NCBI GenBank assembly: GCA_050292235.1
Contig: JBNKLG010000001.1
Span: forward strand, 76,802 to 140,801
Origin: JBNKLG01 sp050292235
GTDB lineage: Bacteria; Pseudomonadota; Gammaproteobacteria; Chromatiales; Chromatiaceae
DNA length: 64,000 nucleotides
Reading direction: 5' to 3'
Position 1 is the first letter of the stretch; the number at the start of each line of letters is the position of its first letter. Positions 33,526 through 42,795 of the stretch are shown piece after piece. The notes below the pieces were generated by a model. It was not told the DNA's origin. It worked only from the letters and a program-made list of their open reading frames with translations, and did no database searches. The translations under genes were made by a program, and so were the position numbers.

Positions 33526-34487
33526 AAAGTCCCTTCTGCCTGACGGTCGGCGTGGTAAGAGGAGCGTACAAGAGGGGCACTGGCTATCTTGGTAAAGCCC
33601 AGGCTCCTGGCCAGCTCAGCCAGTTCTTCAAACTCCGCTGGTTCCAGGTAGCGATCTACGGACAGGTGGTTTCGTGAGGGCTGCAGGTATTGGCCCAGGG
33701 TGAGCATCTCGCAGTCATGGGCACGCAGGTCTTCAAGCACGGCCTCAATCTCCGCCCTCTGCTCCCCCAGCCCGAGCATTAACCCGGATTTGGTGGGCAC
33801 CTGAGGATGCTGCTGACGGAATCGGCGCAGCAGGTCGAGGGAGCCCTGATAATCGGCGCCGGGTCGGCAGGCAGGGTAGAGTCGCGGCACCGTCTCCAGA
33901 TTGTGGTTGAAGACATCCGGTGGCCAGGCATTGAATTGGGTCAGGGCTAACTCTACCCGGCCGCGAAAATCCGGGGTCAGGATCTCGATCTGTAGCTTGG
34001 GGCACTGATTGCGCAGTGCCTGGATGCAGTGGGCAAAGTGCGCAGCACCGCCATCGCGCAGGTCGTCTCGGTTGACCGAGGTGATCACCAGATAGTCCAG
34101 TCCCATTTCTGCCACTGCAGAGGCTAGCTGTTCCGGCTCCTGCTCATCGGGTGGCAGGGGCTTGCCATGGGCGACATCGCAGAAGGGGCAGCGGCGGGTG
34201 CAGCGGTCGCCAAGGATCATGAAGGTAGCCGTGCCTTGGCTGAAGCATTCGCCCAGGTTGGGGCACTGGGCCTCTTCGCAGACAGAGCTGAGCCCCCGGA
34301 GGCGCAGGATCTGCTGGATACGTTTCACCCCAGGCCCACTGGGGGCACGGGCGCGAATCCAGTGCGGTTTGCGCTGTATCTGGTCGTTACCGGTTACTTT
34401 GACAGGGATGCGGGCCAGTTTGTCGGCACCACGCTGATGAGTCTCTGTCTGGGTGCGTGACGGGGGCTGAAAGTTTTCTTCACTCAT
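33522..34487 (-). CDS. lipA: Lipoyl synthase
   Basis: Radical-SAM enzyme inserting two sulfurs into octanoyl groups on lipoyl domains. With the ATG at 34487, both cluster motifs are present: auxiliary cluster CEEAQCPNLGEC (Cys70, 75, 81) and radical-SAM CTRRCPFC (Cys96, 100, 103); the C-terminal RSSYHAD supplies the serine ligand of the auxiliary cluster. The start overlaps the end of lipB by eight bases; a longer frame upstream lies inside lipB and was discarded. It works on AceF and similar proteins. Confidence 0.96.
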   Translation of the reverse strand: MSEENFQPPSRTQTETHQRGADKLARIPVKVTGNDQIQRKPHWIRARAPSGPGVKRIQQILRLRGLSSVCEEAQCPNLGECFSQGTATFMILGDRCTRRCPFCDVAHGKPLPPDEQEPEQLASAVAEMGLDYLVITSVNRDDLRDGGAAHFAHCIQALRNQCPKLQIEILTPDFRGRVELALTQFNAWPPDVFNHNLETVPRLYPACRPGADYQGSLDLLRRFRQQHPQVPTKSGLMLGLGEQRAEIEAVLEDLRAHDCEMLTLGQYLQPSRNHLSVDRYLEPAEFEELAELARSLGFTKIASAPLVRSSYHADRQAEGTF

Positions 34488-35133
34488 GGCCTGGCGTTTT
34501 GTTAGGTTCAATGACGGCAGTGTATCCCAATTGTTGGCAAAGGCAGTTCGTGAGTCGGGTCTCGATCTCTGCCATAGGCGTCGTATCGCCAAGCTGTTCC
34601 AGACTGGTCATGGCCAGGTCGGGATAGCCACAGGGGTTGATGCGTTCAAAGGGTGTCAGGTCTGGCGATACGTTGAGGCTGATGCCGTGGTAACAGCAGC
34701 TGTGGCGGATGCGCAGACCGATGGAGCCGATTTTGGCCCCTGCCACATAGACACCGGGGGCGGCGGAGCGGGTTTCTGCCTCGATGCCAAGAGAGGCCAG
34801 CAGCTCGATCAGCGCCAGCTCCAGGCGCTGTATCAGCGATTTGACCCCCAGACCGATAACCCGGAGATTCAGCAAGGGGTAGGCCACCAGCTGGCCGGGG
34901 CCATGATAGGTGACCTGGCCACCCCGATCGGTTTGAATGACGGGGATATCGCCAGGACAGATCAGGTGTCTGGGGCGACCGGCCTGGCCTTGGGTAAAGA
35001 CCGGCGGATGCTCCATCAGCCAGAGTTCACTGGGGGTTTCCGGGGTACGCTGTTGGGTGAAATCGCGCATGGCGATCCAGATTGGCAGATAGGGCTGCAG
35101 GCCAAGATGGTGAACCAATAGCGGCGTGGTCAC
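34480..35133 (-). CDS. lipB: Octanoyl-ACP:protein octanoyltransferase
   Basis: LipB moves octanoate from acyl-carrier protein to lipoyl domains, the step before LipA. Family blocks: TDRGGQVTYHGPGQLVAYPL, GAKIGSIGLRI with the catalytic Lys, and the Cys in INPCGYPDL. Length 217 residues is normal. It is coupled to the DUF493 gene upstream (four-base overlap) and to lipA downstream, as in many gammaproteobacteria. Confidence 0.95.
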   Translation of the reverse strand: MTTPLLVHHLGLQPYLPIWIAMRDFTQQRTPETPSELWLMEHPPVFTQGQAGRPRHLICPGDIPVIQTDRGGQVTYHGPGQLVAYPLLNLRVIGLGVKSLIQRLELALIELLASLGIEAETRSAAPGVYVAGAKIGSIGLRIRHSCCYHGISLNVSPDLTPFERINPCGYPDLAMTSLEQLGDTTPMAEIETRLTNCLCQQLGYTAVIEPNKTPGHE

Positions 35134-35393
35134 AGGGCCATGAGGATCTGTTGGTGAGCGGAAAGATCCTGATAAAGGGCATCCATTTGTGCCCGGCTCT
35201 GGGCATGCACCCGTACCGATACCGACAGATATTTACCCCCTCGACTGGGACGGCAGCGCACGGCACCTTCGCCCAGCTCGGGTACGTGCTGGTTGACGAT
35301 GGCGACCACGGTGGCCTCGAACTCCTCTGTGGCCAGACCCATGGCCTTGATGGTCAGCTCACAGGGGAACTTCAACAGGGACTCTTCGCTCAT
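35130..35393 (-). CDS. ybeD: YbeD-like DUF493 protein
   Basis: 87-residue protein of the DUF493/YbeD family, a small ACT-like alpha/beta fold commonly found just upstream of lipB. Visible blocks are LKFPCELTIKAMG and SRGGKYLSVSVRVHAQS. Its biochemical role is not established. It overlaps both neighbours by four bases, so it belongs to one translationally coupled run from the aminotransferase gene to lipA. Confidence 0.88.
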   Translation of the reverse strand: MSEESLLKFPCELTIKAMGLATEEFEATVVAIVNQHVPELGEGAVRCRPSRGGKYLSVSVRVHAQSRAQMDALYQDLSAHQQILMAL

Positions 35394-36268
35394 GGGATCA
35401 AACCTTGCCGCAGTTGTTGTTTCAGTTGCTGATAGGCTTGGGTTATCGCCTGCCAGCGGGGGCCGGGCTGGCCATTGCCCACGGTTTTGCCATCCAGCTG
35501 GGTCACCGCCATGATCTCCTTGGTGGAGCTGGTCAGCCAGACCTCCTCTGCATTTTGAAGTTGCGTCAGGCTGATAGACTCCTCCGCCACACGCCAGCCA
35601 ACCTCAGTGGCCAGCTCCAACACCAGATCGCGGGTGATGCCTGGAAGCAGCAGGTTGCTTTTGGGCGGGGTCAGCAGGCGCCCTTGCTCAATGATAAAGA
35701 GATTGCTGACAGCACCTTCCAGGGCCAGGCCCTCACGCACCAGGATGGCCTCCACTGCCCCTTGATCCAAAGCGGCTTTCTTTAGCAATACATTGGGCAA
35801 GAGAGTAATCGCTTTGATGTGGCAGAGGGCCCAGCGGATGTCGTCCAGAGTAATGGCGGAGATCCCTTGGGCCTGTTGCGCCGGATCGGGCGTCGGGATG
35901 GAGTTGGCCATGGCAAAGCAGGTGGGTCGGATGTCGGCCGGAATGGCGTGATCCCGGTTGGCACCGGCTCCACGGGTGATTTGCAGGTAGACGGCTTGAT
36001 CATCGACACCTGCGTTTTGGCCTGGGGCGAGCAGTTTTTCCAGGATCTGCTGCCATGCCGTGGCATCCATGGGTGGGTTGATACCGATGCTGCGCAGGCT
36101 GTTGTCCAACCGCTGCAGGTGTTGTTCCATACGGAACAGATGCCCACCATAAGCGGGGATAACCTCATAGACCCCATCGCCAAACAGAAAGCCACGATCC
36201 AGTACCGAGACCTTGGCCTTGTTGAGCGGAAGGTAGTCGCCGTTGAGATAGACCAGGGGGGCGTTCAT
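35390..36268 (-). CDS. dat: D-amino acid aminotransferase, PLP class IV
   Basis: 292-residue fold-type IV PLP aminotransferase. The start VYLNGDYLPLNKAKVSVLDR and the FGDGVYEVIPAY block are characteristic of D-alanine/branched-chain transferases; the Lys in ITLLPNVLLKKAAL is the likely PLP anchor and EVWLTSSTKEI the cofactor phosphate/substrate loop. Placement between a D-Ala-D-Ala carboxypeptidase and the lip genes favours a D-alanine aminotransferase, but a branched-chain or 4-amino-4-deoxychorismate relative cannot be excluded. Confidence 0.82.
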   Translation of the reverse strand: MNAPLVYLNGDYLPLNKAKVSVLDRGFLFGDGVYEVIPAYGGHLFRMEQHLQRLDNSLRSIGINPPMDATAWQQILEKLLAPGQNAGVDDQAVYLQITRGAGANRDHAIPADIRPTCFAMANSIPTPDPAQQAQGISAITLDDIRWALCHIKAITLLPNVLLKKAALDQGAVEAILVREGLALEGAVSNLFIIEQGRLLTPPKSNLLLPGITRDLVLELATEVGWRVAEESISLTQLQNAEEVWLTSSTKEIMAVTQLDGKTVGNGQPGPRWQAITQAYQQLKQQLRQGLIP

Positions 36269-37408
36269 CTAGTCCCACCAGAGCTTAATAGCATCATAGG
36301 AGCGAGAGAAAAAGCCGCCACGGGGGATCTCGTTCATCAGGATCACCGGGATGCTCTTGATGACATTGCCCTCCAGGTCGAGATCGATCCGGCCGATGAC
36401 CTGCTGCTTGTGTAAGGGGGCATCCAACCGCTCCGGTAGTTTCAGAATGGGACGGAGCTTCTTGTATTGAAGCCGTGGGAGCGTCAACCACAGCTCCTGA
36501 TTAACGCCAAGGATGGCCTGGGCGCCGTTGCCATACCAGACCTTTCGTTGGGCAACAGTCTGCCCTGGGGTGTAGAGCTTGCGGGTTTCAAAGTAGCGAA
36601 AGCCGTAATTGATCAGATCCGCGCTGATGTTCTCACGCGCTTTGCTCGAGGTGGTGCCCAGAACGACCGAGATGAGGCGGCTGTTCTCCCGCTTGGCTGA
36701 AGCCACCAGGCAAAAACCCGCAGCATTGGTATGGCCGGTCTTGACTCCATCGAAACCATCGTCGCGCAGTAGCAGGTGGTTGCGATTTTTTTGGGTGATG
36801 TTGTTGTAGGTAAAACTGTGCTCACCAAAATAGCGGTAGTATCGGGGAAAGTCACGGATCAGGGCGTGGGTCAGTCGGGCGATATCGCGGGCCGTGGTGT
36901 AATGGCCTGGATCGGGCAGACCGGTCGGGTTCATGAAATGGCTGTTTTTCATGCCCAGCCGGACCGCCTCAGTATTCATTTTGCTGGCAAAGTCATCAAT
37001 GCTGCCCGCGACCTTTTCCGCCAGGGCCACTGCGGCATCGTTGCCGGACTGGATGACCATGCCGCGAATCAGCTCTTCGATGCTGACCTGGGTGTTCAGC
37101 TCAAGAAACATTCGCGAGCCGCCCATCTGCCTTGCCTTATTGCTCACAGTAACGTGATCGCTCAGGCTGAGACGCCCTGCCTTAAGCTCTTTGAATACCA
37201 GATAGGCGGTCATGATTTTGGTAATGCTGGCGGGTGGCAGCGGGGCGTCTGCCTGCTTTTCCGCCAAAACATTGCCACTGTCAAAATCGATCAGCAGGTA
37301 GCCTTTGGCCGCAATATTGGGCGGTGTCTCGGCCTGGGCCATGAGTACCCAGGTAAAACCGATGAGGAGGAGCAGGATTCGCGTTGAAAAAAGGTTTCGG
37401 ATATCCAT
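36269..37408 (-). CDS. dacA: D-alanyl-D-alanine carboxypeptidase (PBP5/6 type)
   Basis: Low-molecular-weight penicillin-binding protein that removes the terminal D-Ala of peptidoglycan stems. A signal peptide ends MAQAE. The three active-site motifs are intact: SITK (Ser61, Lys64), SGN (Ser121) and KTG (Lys223). The C-terminal beta domain ends in an amphipathic helix typical of membrane attachment (SRSYDAIKLWW). Length 379 residues is usual. It sits one base from the aminotransferase gene. Confidence 0.94.
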   Translation of the reverse strand: MDIRNLFSTRILLLLIGFTWVLMAQAETPPNIAAKGYLLIDFDSGNVLAEKQADAPLPPASITKIMTAYLVFKELKAGRLSLSDHVTVSNKARQMGGSRMFLELNTQVSIEELIRGMVIQSGNDAAVALAEKVAGSIDDFASKMNTEAVRLGMKNSHFMNPTGLPDPGHYTTARDIARLTHALIRDFPRYYRYFGEHSFTYNNITQKNRNHLLLRDDGFDGVKTGHTNAAGFCLVASAKRENSRLISVVLGTTSSKARENISADLINYGFRYFETRKLYTPGQTVAQRKVWYGNGAQAILGVNQELWLTLPRLQYKKLRPILKLPERLDAPLHKQQVIGRIDLDLEGNVIKSIPVILMNEIPRGGFFSRSYDAIKLWWD

Positions 37409-37411
37409 AAT

Positions 37412-38179
37412 TCAGTTGATGACGACGAAGCTGGATTTGCCCAGGGCGGCTAACCGGGCGGCCTGACGGTCGGTTTCATCGACATCCCGATAGGGGCCTG
37501 TCAGTACTTTGTAGAAGAGCACGCCTTCCTGCTCCTCTTGCCGCACCTGTACCGGATGGTCTAGCAGTTGGGTCAGCTCCTTTTTGAGCTGTTCGGCATT
37601 ACGCGGGTCGCCAAAGGCGCCAGCCTGTAGGTAGATCTCTCCCTTGATGGGGGCATAGGCGGGAATGGGTTGTTCAATCTCACCGGGTACGATGGCCCGG
37701 ACCTCCACCAGGCCGGTGCCTTTGGCAATGATACCCACTTTGGCGGCAGCAGCCTTGGAGAGGTCGATGACCCGGTTGTCTTTAAACGGGCCACGGTCAT
37801 TGATGCGGACGACGGCGCTTTTGCCATTCTTCAGATTGGTGACCCGGACATAGCTGGGGATGGGCAGGCGGGTGTGGGCCGCCGTCATGGCGTACATATT
37901 GTATTTTTCACCGTTACTGGTTTTTTCACCGTGAAAGTTGGGGCCATACCAACTGGCAATGCCACGCTCAACAAAACCGCGCTCGGTTTTTAGGGTGACA
38001 TAGCGTATGCCTGATACGTTATAGCTGGGCGGGTTGCCTTTTCGGGTGCGTTCTTCAAGTCGGGGCACGGCATCTGGGGTTTTGGCCAAATCCCGGTCAT
38101 CAACCGGTACAGATAAACAGCCCGCCAGAGTGGCGGTGATCAGGAGCAGAAGCGGGGCTAAGATTCTACAGTTTGGCAT
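37412..38179 (-). CDS. rlpA: RlpA septal-ring lipoprotein
   Basis: Outer-membrane lipoprotein with a LAGC lipobox (Cys21), a double-psi beta-barrel (GIASWYGPNFHGEKTSNGE through VRINDRGPFKDNRVIDLS) and a C-terminal SPOR domain (about residues 180-255, IYLQAGAFGDPRNAEQLK). RlpA proteins of this kind cleave denuded glycan strands and gather at the division site through SPOR. The His and Asp of the barrel that act in catalysis are present. The gene overlaps mltB by 14 bases. Confidence 0.93.
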   Translation of the reverse strand: MPNCRILAPLLLLITATLAGCLSVPVDDRDLAKTPDAVPRLEERTRKGNPPSYNVSGIRYVTLKTERGFVERGIASWYGPNFHGEKTSNGEKYNMYAMTAAHTRLPIPSYVRVTNLKNGKSAVVRINDRGPFKDNRVIDLSKAAAAKVGIIAKGTGLVEVRAIVPGEIEQPIPAYAPIKGEIYLQAGAFGDPRNAEQLKKELTQLLDHPVQVRQEEQEGVLFYKVLTGPYRDVDETDRQAARLAALGKSSFVVIN

Positions 38180-39197
38180 GGGGAAGACGCTGTTGGATTT
38201 CCTGGCTTAATTGAAAAACTGCCATGGCATAGAGGGGGCTGCGGTTATAACGACTGATGACATAAAAATTATGGAAACCAAGCCAAAAATCGTAATGGTC
38301 CCTGGAGACCTCAAAAGGCATCAAATAGACCAGAGCCTGATCCGGGATTTTTTCCAAAGGACGGATGCCTGTTTGCAGCAAGGTGGCGAGCTGATGATTG
38401 GGCTTGTCCTTGGGGCGGATCACCTCTTTTAGCAGTCGGCCATTCTCAGAAAAAAACAGGGGTCGGTGTTTTTTGGGGTCGATGCCAGCTACCTTAATGG
38501 CCACTTTCTCTCCTTTGTGCCACTGGTTTTTGGCGAAATAGTTGGCCACGCTGCCGATGATGTCGGCAGGGCTATTCCAGAGATCGATACGTCCATCTTT
38601 ATCGAAGTCGATGGCAAAGTTGCGATAACTGCTGGAGATAAACTGAGGAGCACCCATGGCTCCGGCGTAGGAGCCCGTGACCTGGGTGGGATCAAACCCC
38701 GCACTCTTTGAGAGGAGAATGAAGTGTTTGAGTTCACTACGGAAAAACTCAGCCCGCTTGGGGTAATGAAAGCCCAGGGTGTATAAGGCATCCAGCACTC
38801 GGGTGTCACCGCTTCTACTGCCGTAGTAAGTCTCTACTCCAAGGATGGCAACGATGATGGAGGCGTCCACCCCAAACTCTTTTTCGGCCTTTGTCAGCAG
38901 ATCCCGGTAGCTGGCCCAAAAGGCAATGCCAAGCTGAATCCGTTCCGGCCTGATGAAGATGGGCCGGTATTGGTACCAGGATTTTTTCTCGGCGCGGCTC
39001 TGCATACGGTCCAGGATGTCCTGACGGAATCGGGCCTGTTTCATCAAGGTTTTCACCTCGGTTTTATCCACAGAGGGCTCTTGGTCAAAGCTGTCGACAA
39101 AAGCCTGTACGGCAGGCGGCAAGGGGTCGGAGAATGCGGGCAGGGCAGTGCTGATCAGCAAGGTCAGTGCGGTGAGCTGGGCAAGGAGTCGAAACAT
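38166..39197 (-). CDS. mltB: Lytic murein transglycosylase B
   Basis: 343-residue MltB-family lytic transglycosylase that cleaves glycan strands with 1,6-anhydro product formation. The catalytic glutamate is Glu122 in AILGVETYYGS; downstream blocks GSYAGAMGAPQFISSSYRN and DFDKDGRIDLWNSPADIIGS are conserved in the family. The signal peptide (MFRLLAQLTALTLLISTALPAFS) has no lipobox, so this is a soluble periplasmic form. Its ATG overlaps the rodA stop. Confidence 0.94.
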   Translation of the reverse strand: MFRLLAQLTALTLLISTALPAFSDPLPPAVQAFVDSFDQEPSVDKTEVKTLMKQARFRQDILDRMQSRAEKKSWYQYRPIFIRPERIQLGIAFWASYRDLLTKAEKEFGVDASIIVAILGVETYYGSRSGDTRVLDALYTLGFHYPKRAEFFRSELKHFILLSKSAGFDPTQVTGSYAGAMGAPQFISSSYRNFAIDFDKDGRIDLWNSPADIIGSVANYFAKNQWHKGEKVAIKVAGIDPKKHRPLFFSENGRLLKEVIRPKDKPNHQLATLLQTGIRPLEKIPDQALVYLMPFEVSRDHYDFWLGFHNFYVISRYNRSPLYAMAVFQLSQEIQQRLPHAKL

Positions 39198-40339
39198 CAG
39201 CTTGGCGATAACTTTCTGTGACTATGAATAGACATCAGGATACCGAAGCCAGCCATGATGGTCACCAGTGAGGTGCCCCCATAGCTGATCAGGGGCAAAG
39301 GAACGCCAACGACAGGTAGAAGACCACTGACCATGCCGACATTGACGAAAACATAAACAAAAAACACCAGGGTCAGGCTGCCAGCCAGCAGGCGGCTGAA
39401 GGAATTTTGCGCGGAAACGGCAATATAGAGCCCCCGGTAAATGATGAACAGGTAGAGCAAAAGCAACAGTAATACACCCATGAGCCCTAATTCTTCCGAC
39501 AGCACGGCAAAGATAAAGTCGGTATGACGTTCCGGCAGAAACTCCAGATGCGACTGGGTGCCGTGGAGCCAGCCCTTGCCGTAGAGACCGCCTGATCCGA
39601 TAGCAATCTTGGACTGGATGATATGGTAGCCGGTTCCCAGAGGATCGGTCTCCGGGTTGAGGAAGGTCAATACCCGTTGACGCTGGTAGTTGTGCATCAA
39701 CATCCAGAGCACCGGGGCGGCAGCTGCCCCCAGTGCGGACAGGCCGATCATGAGACGCCAGCTGAGTCCACCCAGAAAGAGCACAAAGAATCCGGTACTC
39801 GCGACCAGGATGGATGTACCCAGGTCGGGTTGCTTGGCGATCATAAGTACTGGTACCACCATCAGAATGGCAGCGACCACAAGTTCCCACAGCCTTGGAG
39901 GTAATTGTCCTCGGGCCAGGAACCAGGACATGGCAATGGGGAGACCCAGCTTCATGATCTCCGAGGGTTGGAAACGCACGAAGCCCAGGTCCAGCCAGCG
40001 CTGGGCTCCCTTGCCGATTTCACCCACCACCAGTACGGCAGCCAGTAATAAAATGCCAACGAGGTAGGGCCAGATGGCCCAGCGTTGGAGTTGCATGGGT
40101 GAGATTTGCGCCACGGCGATCATGATGCCCATGGCCAATAAAAGGCGCAGGGCTTGACGATGCAGCTGTCCCATGTCTCCGCCACTGGCACTGTAGAGAA
40201 TGAACAGGCCGTATCCGCTGAGCAGGAGCAGTCCCACCAAAAGAGGGAGGTCGATGCTCAGAAGATTCGATAGGCGGCCTTGACGCGAATCGCGTCCATC
40301 TGGGTGGAGCTTGCGTTCGTAGTGGGTTTCAACTTTCAT
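39197..40339 (-). CDS. rodA: Rod-shape glycosyltransferase RodA
   Basis: 380-residue SEDS-family peptidoglycan polymerase, multi-pass inner-membrane protein, partner of PBP2 in the elongasome. About ten membrane helices are visible. Signature stretches are LGTSILVASTGFFVLFLGGL, ERHTDFIFAVLSEELG and the C-terminal PLPLISYGGTSLV. The start overlaps the mrdA stop by four bases, the usual mrdA-rodA arrangement. Confidence 0.96.
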   Translation of the reverse strand: MKVETHYERKLHPDGRDSRQGRLSNLLSIDLPLLVGLLLLSGYGLFILYSASGGDMGQLHRQALRLLLAMGIMIAVAQISPMQLQRWAIWPYLVGILLLAAVLVVGEIGKGAQRWLDLGFVRFQPSEIMKLGLPIAMSWFLARGQLPPRLWELVVAAILMVVPVLMIAKQPDLGTSILVASTGFFVLFLGGLSWRLMIGLSALGAAAAPVLWMLMHNYQRQRVLTFLNPETDPLGTGYHIIQSKIAIGSGGLYGKGWLHGTQSHLEFLPERHTDFIFAVLSEELGLMGVLLLLLLYLFIIYRGLYIAVSAQNSFSRLLAGSLTLVFFVYVFVNVGMVSGLLPVVGVPLPLISYGGTSLVTIMAGFGILMSIHSHRKLSPS

Positions 40340-42261
40340 TCTGGCGTTTCTGATGCCGGTGATTCAGGGTCTGATGCCTCTAGTTTGGCACGGTCGGCAT
40401 CGTCCAGCTCATCGTAGGTGGCACCGAGCAAATAGGCATCCATGATTTTTTTGGCGATGGGCGCGGCAATCTTGCCGCCACTTTCTCCATGTTCAGCGAT
40501 GATGGCAACGGCGATCTTGGGGGATTCTACCGGTGCAAAGGCGATAAAAAGGGCATGGTCGCGTAACTTTTCTCTCACCTGTCCTTTTTGGTAGGTGGCA
40601 TCCTGCTTGATGGAAAAGACCTGAGCGGTTCCGGTTTTGCCCGCAATGCGGTAGTTTTCATTCTGGATACCCTTTGCGGTGCCCTTTTTGGCCTCAATCA
40701 CCTGGGTCATGGCATAGACAATTTGCTGGTGATAGTTGCCCACTGACATATCAAAATGAACCGTTTTTGGTGAAATCGTTACTGGGGCTGCGCTTTGGTC
40801 AGGTGCGGTAATGGTAGCCACCAAGCGTGGCTCATGGTGTTTACCACCAGCGGCAAAGGTGGCTGTGGCGTTGGCCAGTTGCAAGGGGGTTGAAAGGAAA
40901 TAGCCCTGGCCGATACCGGCGATGACGGTTTCACCGGGATACCAGGGTTTTTTGTGAACCCGCTCCTTCCATGCACGGGAGGGCAGTATGCCACCGTTCT
41001 CACCCAGCAGATCAATTCCGGTGGGGCGGCCAAAGCCAAAGGGTGCCAGATACTGGTCGAGCAGATCGATGCCCATGTCTGACGCTAGCGAATAGAAATA
41101 GACATCACAGGAGGTGGTGATGGCCGATAGCAGGTTGACACTGCCATGGCCCCATTTGTTCCAACAGCGATACTTATGGCTCTGCTTGGGGAGCTGGAAG
41201 TAGCCACGGCAAACCGTAGCGCTGTCAGGGGTCACGGTATGGCTGACCAGTCCGGCCCAGCCGAGAAAGGGCTTGATGGTAGAGGCAGGTGGGTAAAGTC
41301 CCTTCAGTGCCCGGTTGTAGAGGGGACGGTTGGGGTCTTGCAGAAAGGATTTGTATTTTTTACTGGAAATGCCATCGACAAAAAGATTGGGGTCAAAGCC
41401 CGGTTTGCTGACCATGGCGATGATACCGCCGGTCTCCACTTCGATGGCGACAGCGGCGCCATTGAATTCGCCAAAGGCGCTGAGGGCGACCTCCTGTACC
41501 CGTGTGTCCAGGTGGAGTTGCAGGTCACGACCGGTGTCTGGGGGGGTGCGCTCCAGGATTCGCAAAGGCCGTCCCGCCGCATTGACCTCCTCTTTGAGTA
41601 GGCCCACCCGGCCATGGAGCTGCTCTTCGTAGCTTTTTTCCAGGCCCGATTTTCCAATATGGCTGGTGCCGCTGTAGTTGGAAGCATCAATTCGCTCCAG
41701 GTCTTTGTCACTGATACGCCCGACGTATCCTACGATATGACCTGCCAGTGATTTCAAAGGATAGTTGCGGGTGGGCACCGCATTGATCACCACATTGGAA
41801 AAGAGGTGGCTTTTGACGGCGAAACGGGCGACCTCGCTCGGATCCAGGTTAATACGCAGGGGGACGTTGTCGAAACGGCGCAGTTGCCGTTTCAGCTTTT
41901 GATAGCGTTCGATATCATCATCGGTGATGGTGAGGATCTCGCGCAGACGGGTCAGGGTCTTGTCAAAATCACGGGTCCGTTGTGGGATCACCTCCAGGGT
42001 GTAGGTGAGCCGATTGACCGCCAGAGGAACCCCGTTGCGATCAAAAATCTGTCCCCGGGTGGGCGCCAAAGGGCGGATCTTGACCCGGTTCTCCGTGGAC
42101 TGGGTACGATATTTTTCGTGCTCAACCACCTGTAGGCGGAACATCTGTGCCACCAGGATCACGAGCATGAGTGTCAGCCCTACAGCAGAGATCAATGCCC
42201 GGCTGGTGAAAAGCCGACTTTCGCGCAGGTGGTCTTTGAACGAGAGGTTGGGCAGATCCAT
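40336..42261 (-). CDS. mrdA: Penicillin-binding protein 2
   Basis: Elongation-specific transpeptidase (class B PBP), 641 residues. There is one membrane helix at about 22-44, then the dimerisation domain with RPLAPTRGQIFDRNG, then the transpeptidase domain with STIK (Ser327, Lys330), SCD (Ser384) and KTG (Lys542). It works with RodA, MreC and MreD. The acidic Pro/Ser/Glu tail after about residue 615 is likely disordered. Confidence 0.96.
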   Translation of the reverse strand: MDLPNLSFKDHLRESRLFTSRALISAVGLTLMLVILVAQMFRLQVVEHEKYRTQSTENRVKIRPLAPTRGQIFDRNGVPLAVNRLTYTLEVIPQRTRDFDKTLTRLREILTITDDDIERYQKLKRQLRRFDNVPLRINLDPSEVARFAVKSHLFSNVVINAVPTRNYPLKSLAGHIVGYVGRISDKDLERIDASNYSGTSHIGKSGLEKSYEEQLHGRVGLLKEEVNAAGRPLRILERTPPDTGRDLQLHLDTRVQEVALSAFGEFNGAAVAIEVETGGIIAMVSKPGFDPNLFVDGISSKKYKSFLQDPNRPLYNRALKGLYPPASTIKPFLGWAGLVSHTVTPDSATVCRGYFQLPKQSHKYRCWNKWGHGSVNLLSAITTSCDVYFYSLASDMGIDLLDQYLAPFGFGRPTGIDLLGENGGILPSRAWKERVHKKPWYPGETVIAGIGQGYFLSTPLQLANATATFAAGGKHHEPRLVATITAPDQSAAPVTISPKTVHFDMSVGNYHQQIVYAMTQVIEAKKGTAKGIQNENYRIAGKTGTAQVFSIKQDATYQKGQVREKLRDHALFIAFAPVESPKIAVAIIAEHGESGGKIAAPIAKKIMDAYLLGATYDELDDADRAKLEASDPESPASETPE

Positions 42262-42312
42262 CAGCAGGCAACAACGGAAAAGTGCGCGCGACGATTCAAC
42301 ACAGTCTACAAC

Positions 42313-42795
42313 CTAGCCTTTGATGCGGTGCATATCGCTGACCAGCACAATAACCCAAGGCCAGATAAAGGCACCCACCAGCGGAGAGAACCAGAAGTCG
42401 GCCGTGTCTGGCATATGCCCGGTGCTGCTGTAGACCCAAAACTGGAGGATACGCTCCAGCAGCAACAGTCCCAAAATTACAAAGGCCTGCTGCCAGGGAG
42501 GGAAGAAACGGATACGACGATAGACCTGTAGGCAGATGTAGGCCGTAATACTGTGGGCCAGGGCATTTTGTCCCAAGAGGGCGCCGGTGATGGCGTCCTC
42601 GGCCAATCCCAGTATCCAGGCACTGAAAACGCCAATGCGTTCTGGTGCTGCCAGTATCCAGTAAAAGATGGCCAGACTGACAAAGGGTGGGCGATAGGGC
42701 GCGGCCCAGGGTGGCAGTGGCGTGATGCTGAGCAGCAGGCCAGACAGCATGACCAAAAGGATGGTTGTCCAGGAGCTGTGATGGGTTGGTTGCAT
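42313..42795 (-). CDS. mreD: Rod-shape protein MreD
   Basis: 160-residue integral membrane protein with about five hydrophobic helices, in the MreD position between mreC and mrdA. RPPFVSLAIFYWILAAPERIG and GLAEDAITGALLGQNAL are conserved MreD blocks. GGAGGGAG just before its ATG overlaps the end of mreC, with only one base between the stop and the start codon. Confidence 0.93.
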   Translation of the reverse strand: MQPTHHSSWTTILLVMLSGLLLSITPLPPWAAPYRPPFVSLAIFYWILAAPERIGVFSAWILGLAEDAITGALLGQNALAHSITAYICLQVYRRIRFFPPWQQAFVILGLLLLERILQFWVYSSTGHMPDTADFWFSPLVGAFIWPWVIVLVSDMHRIKG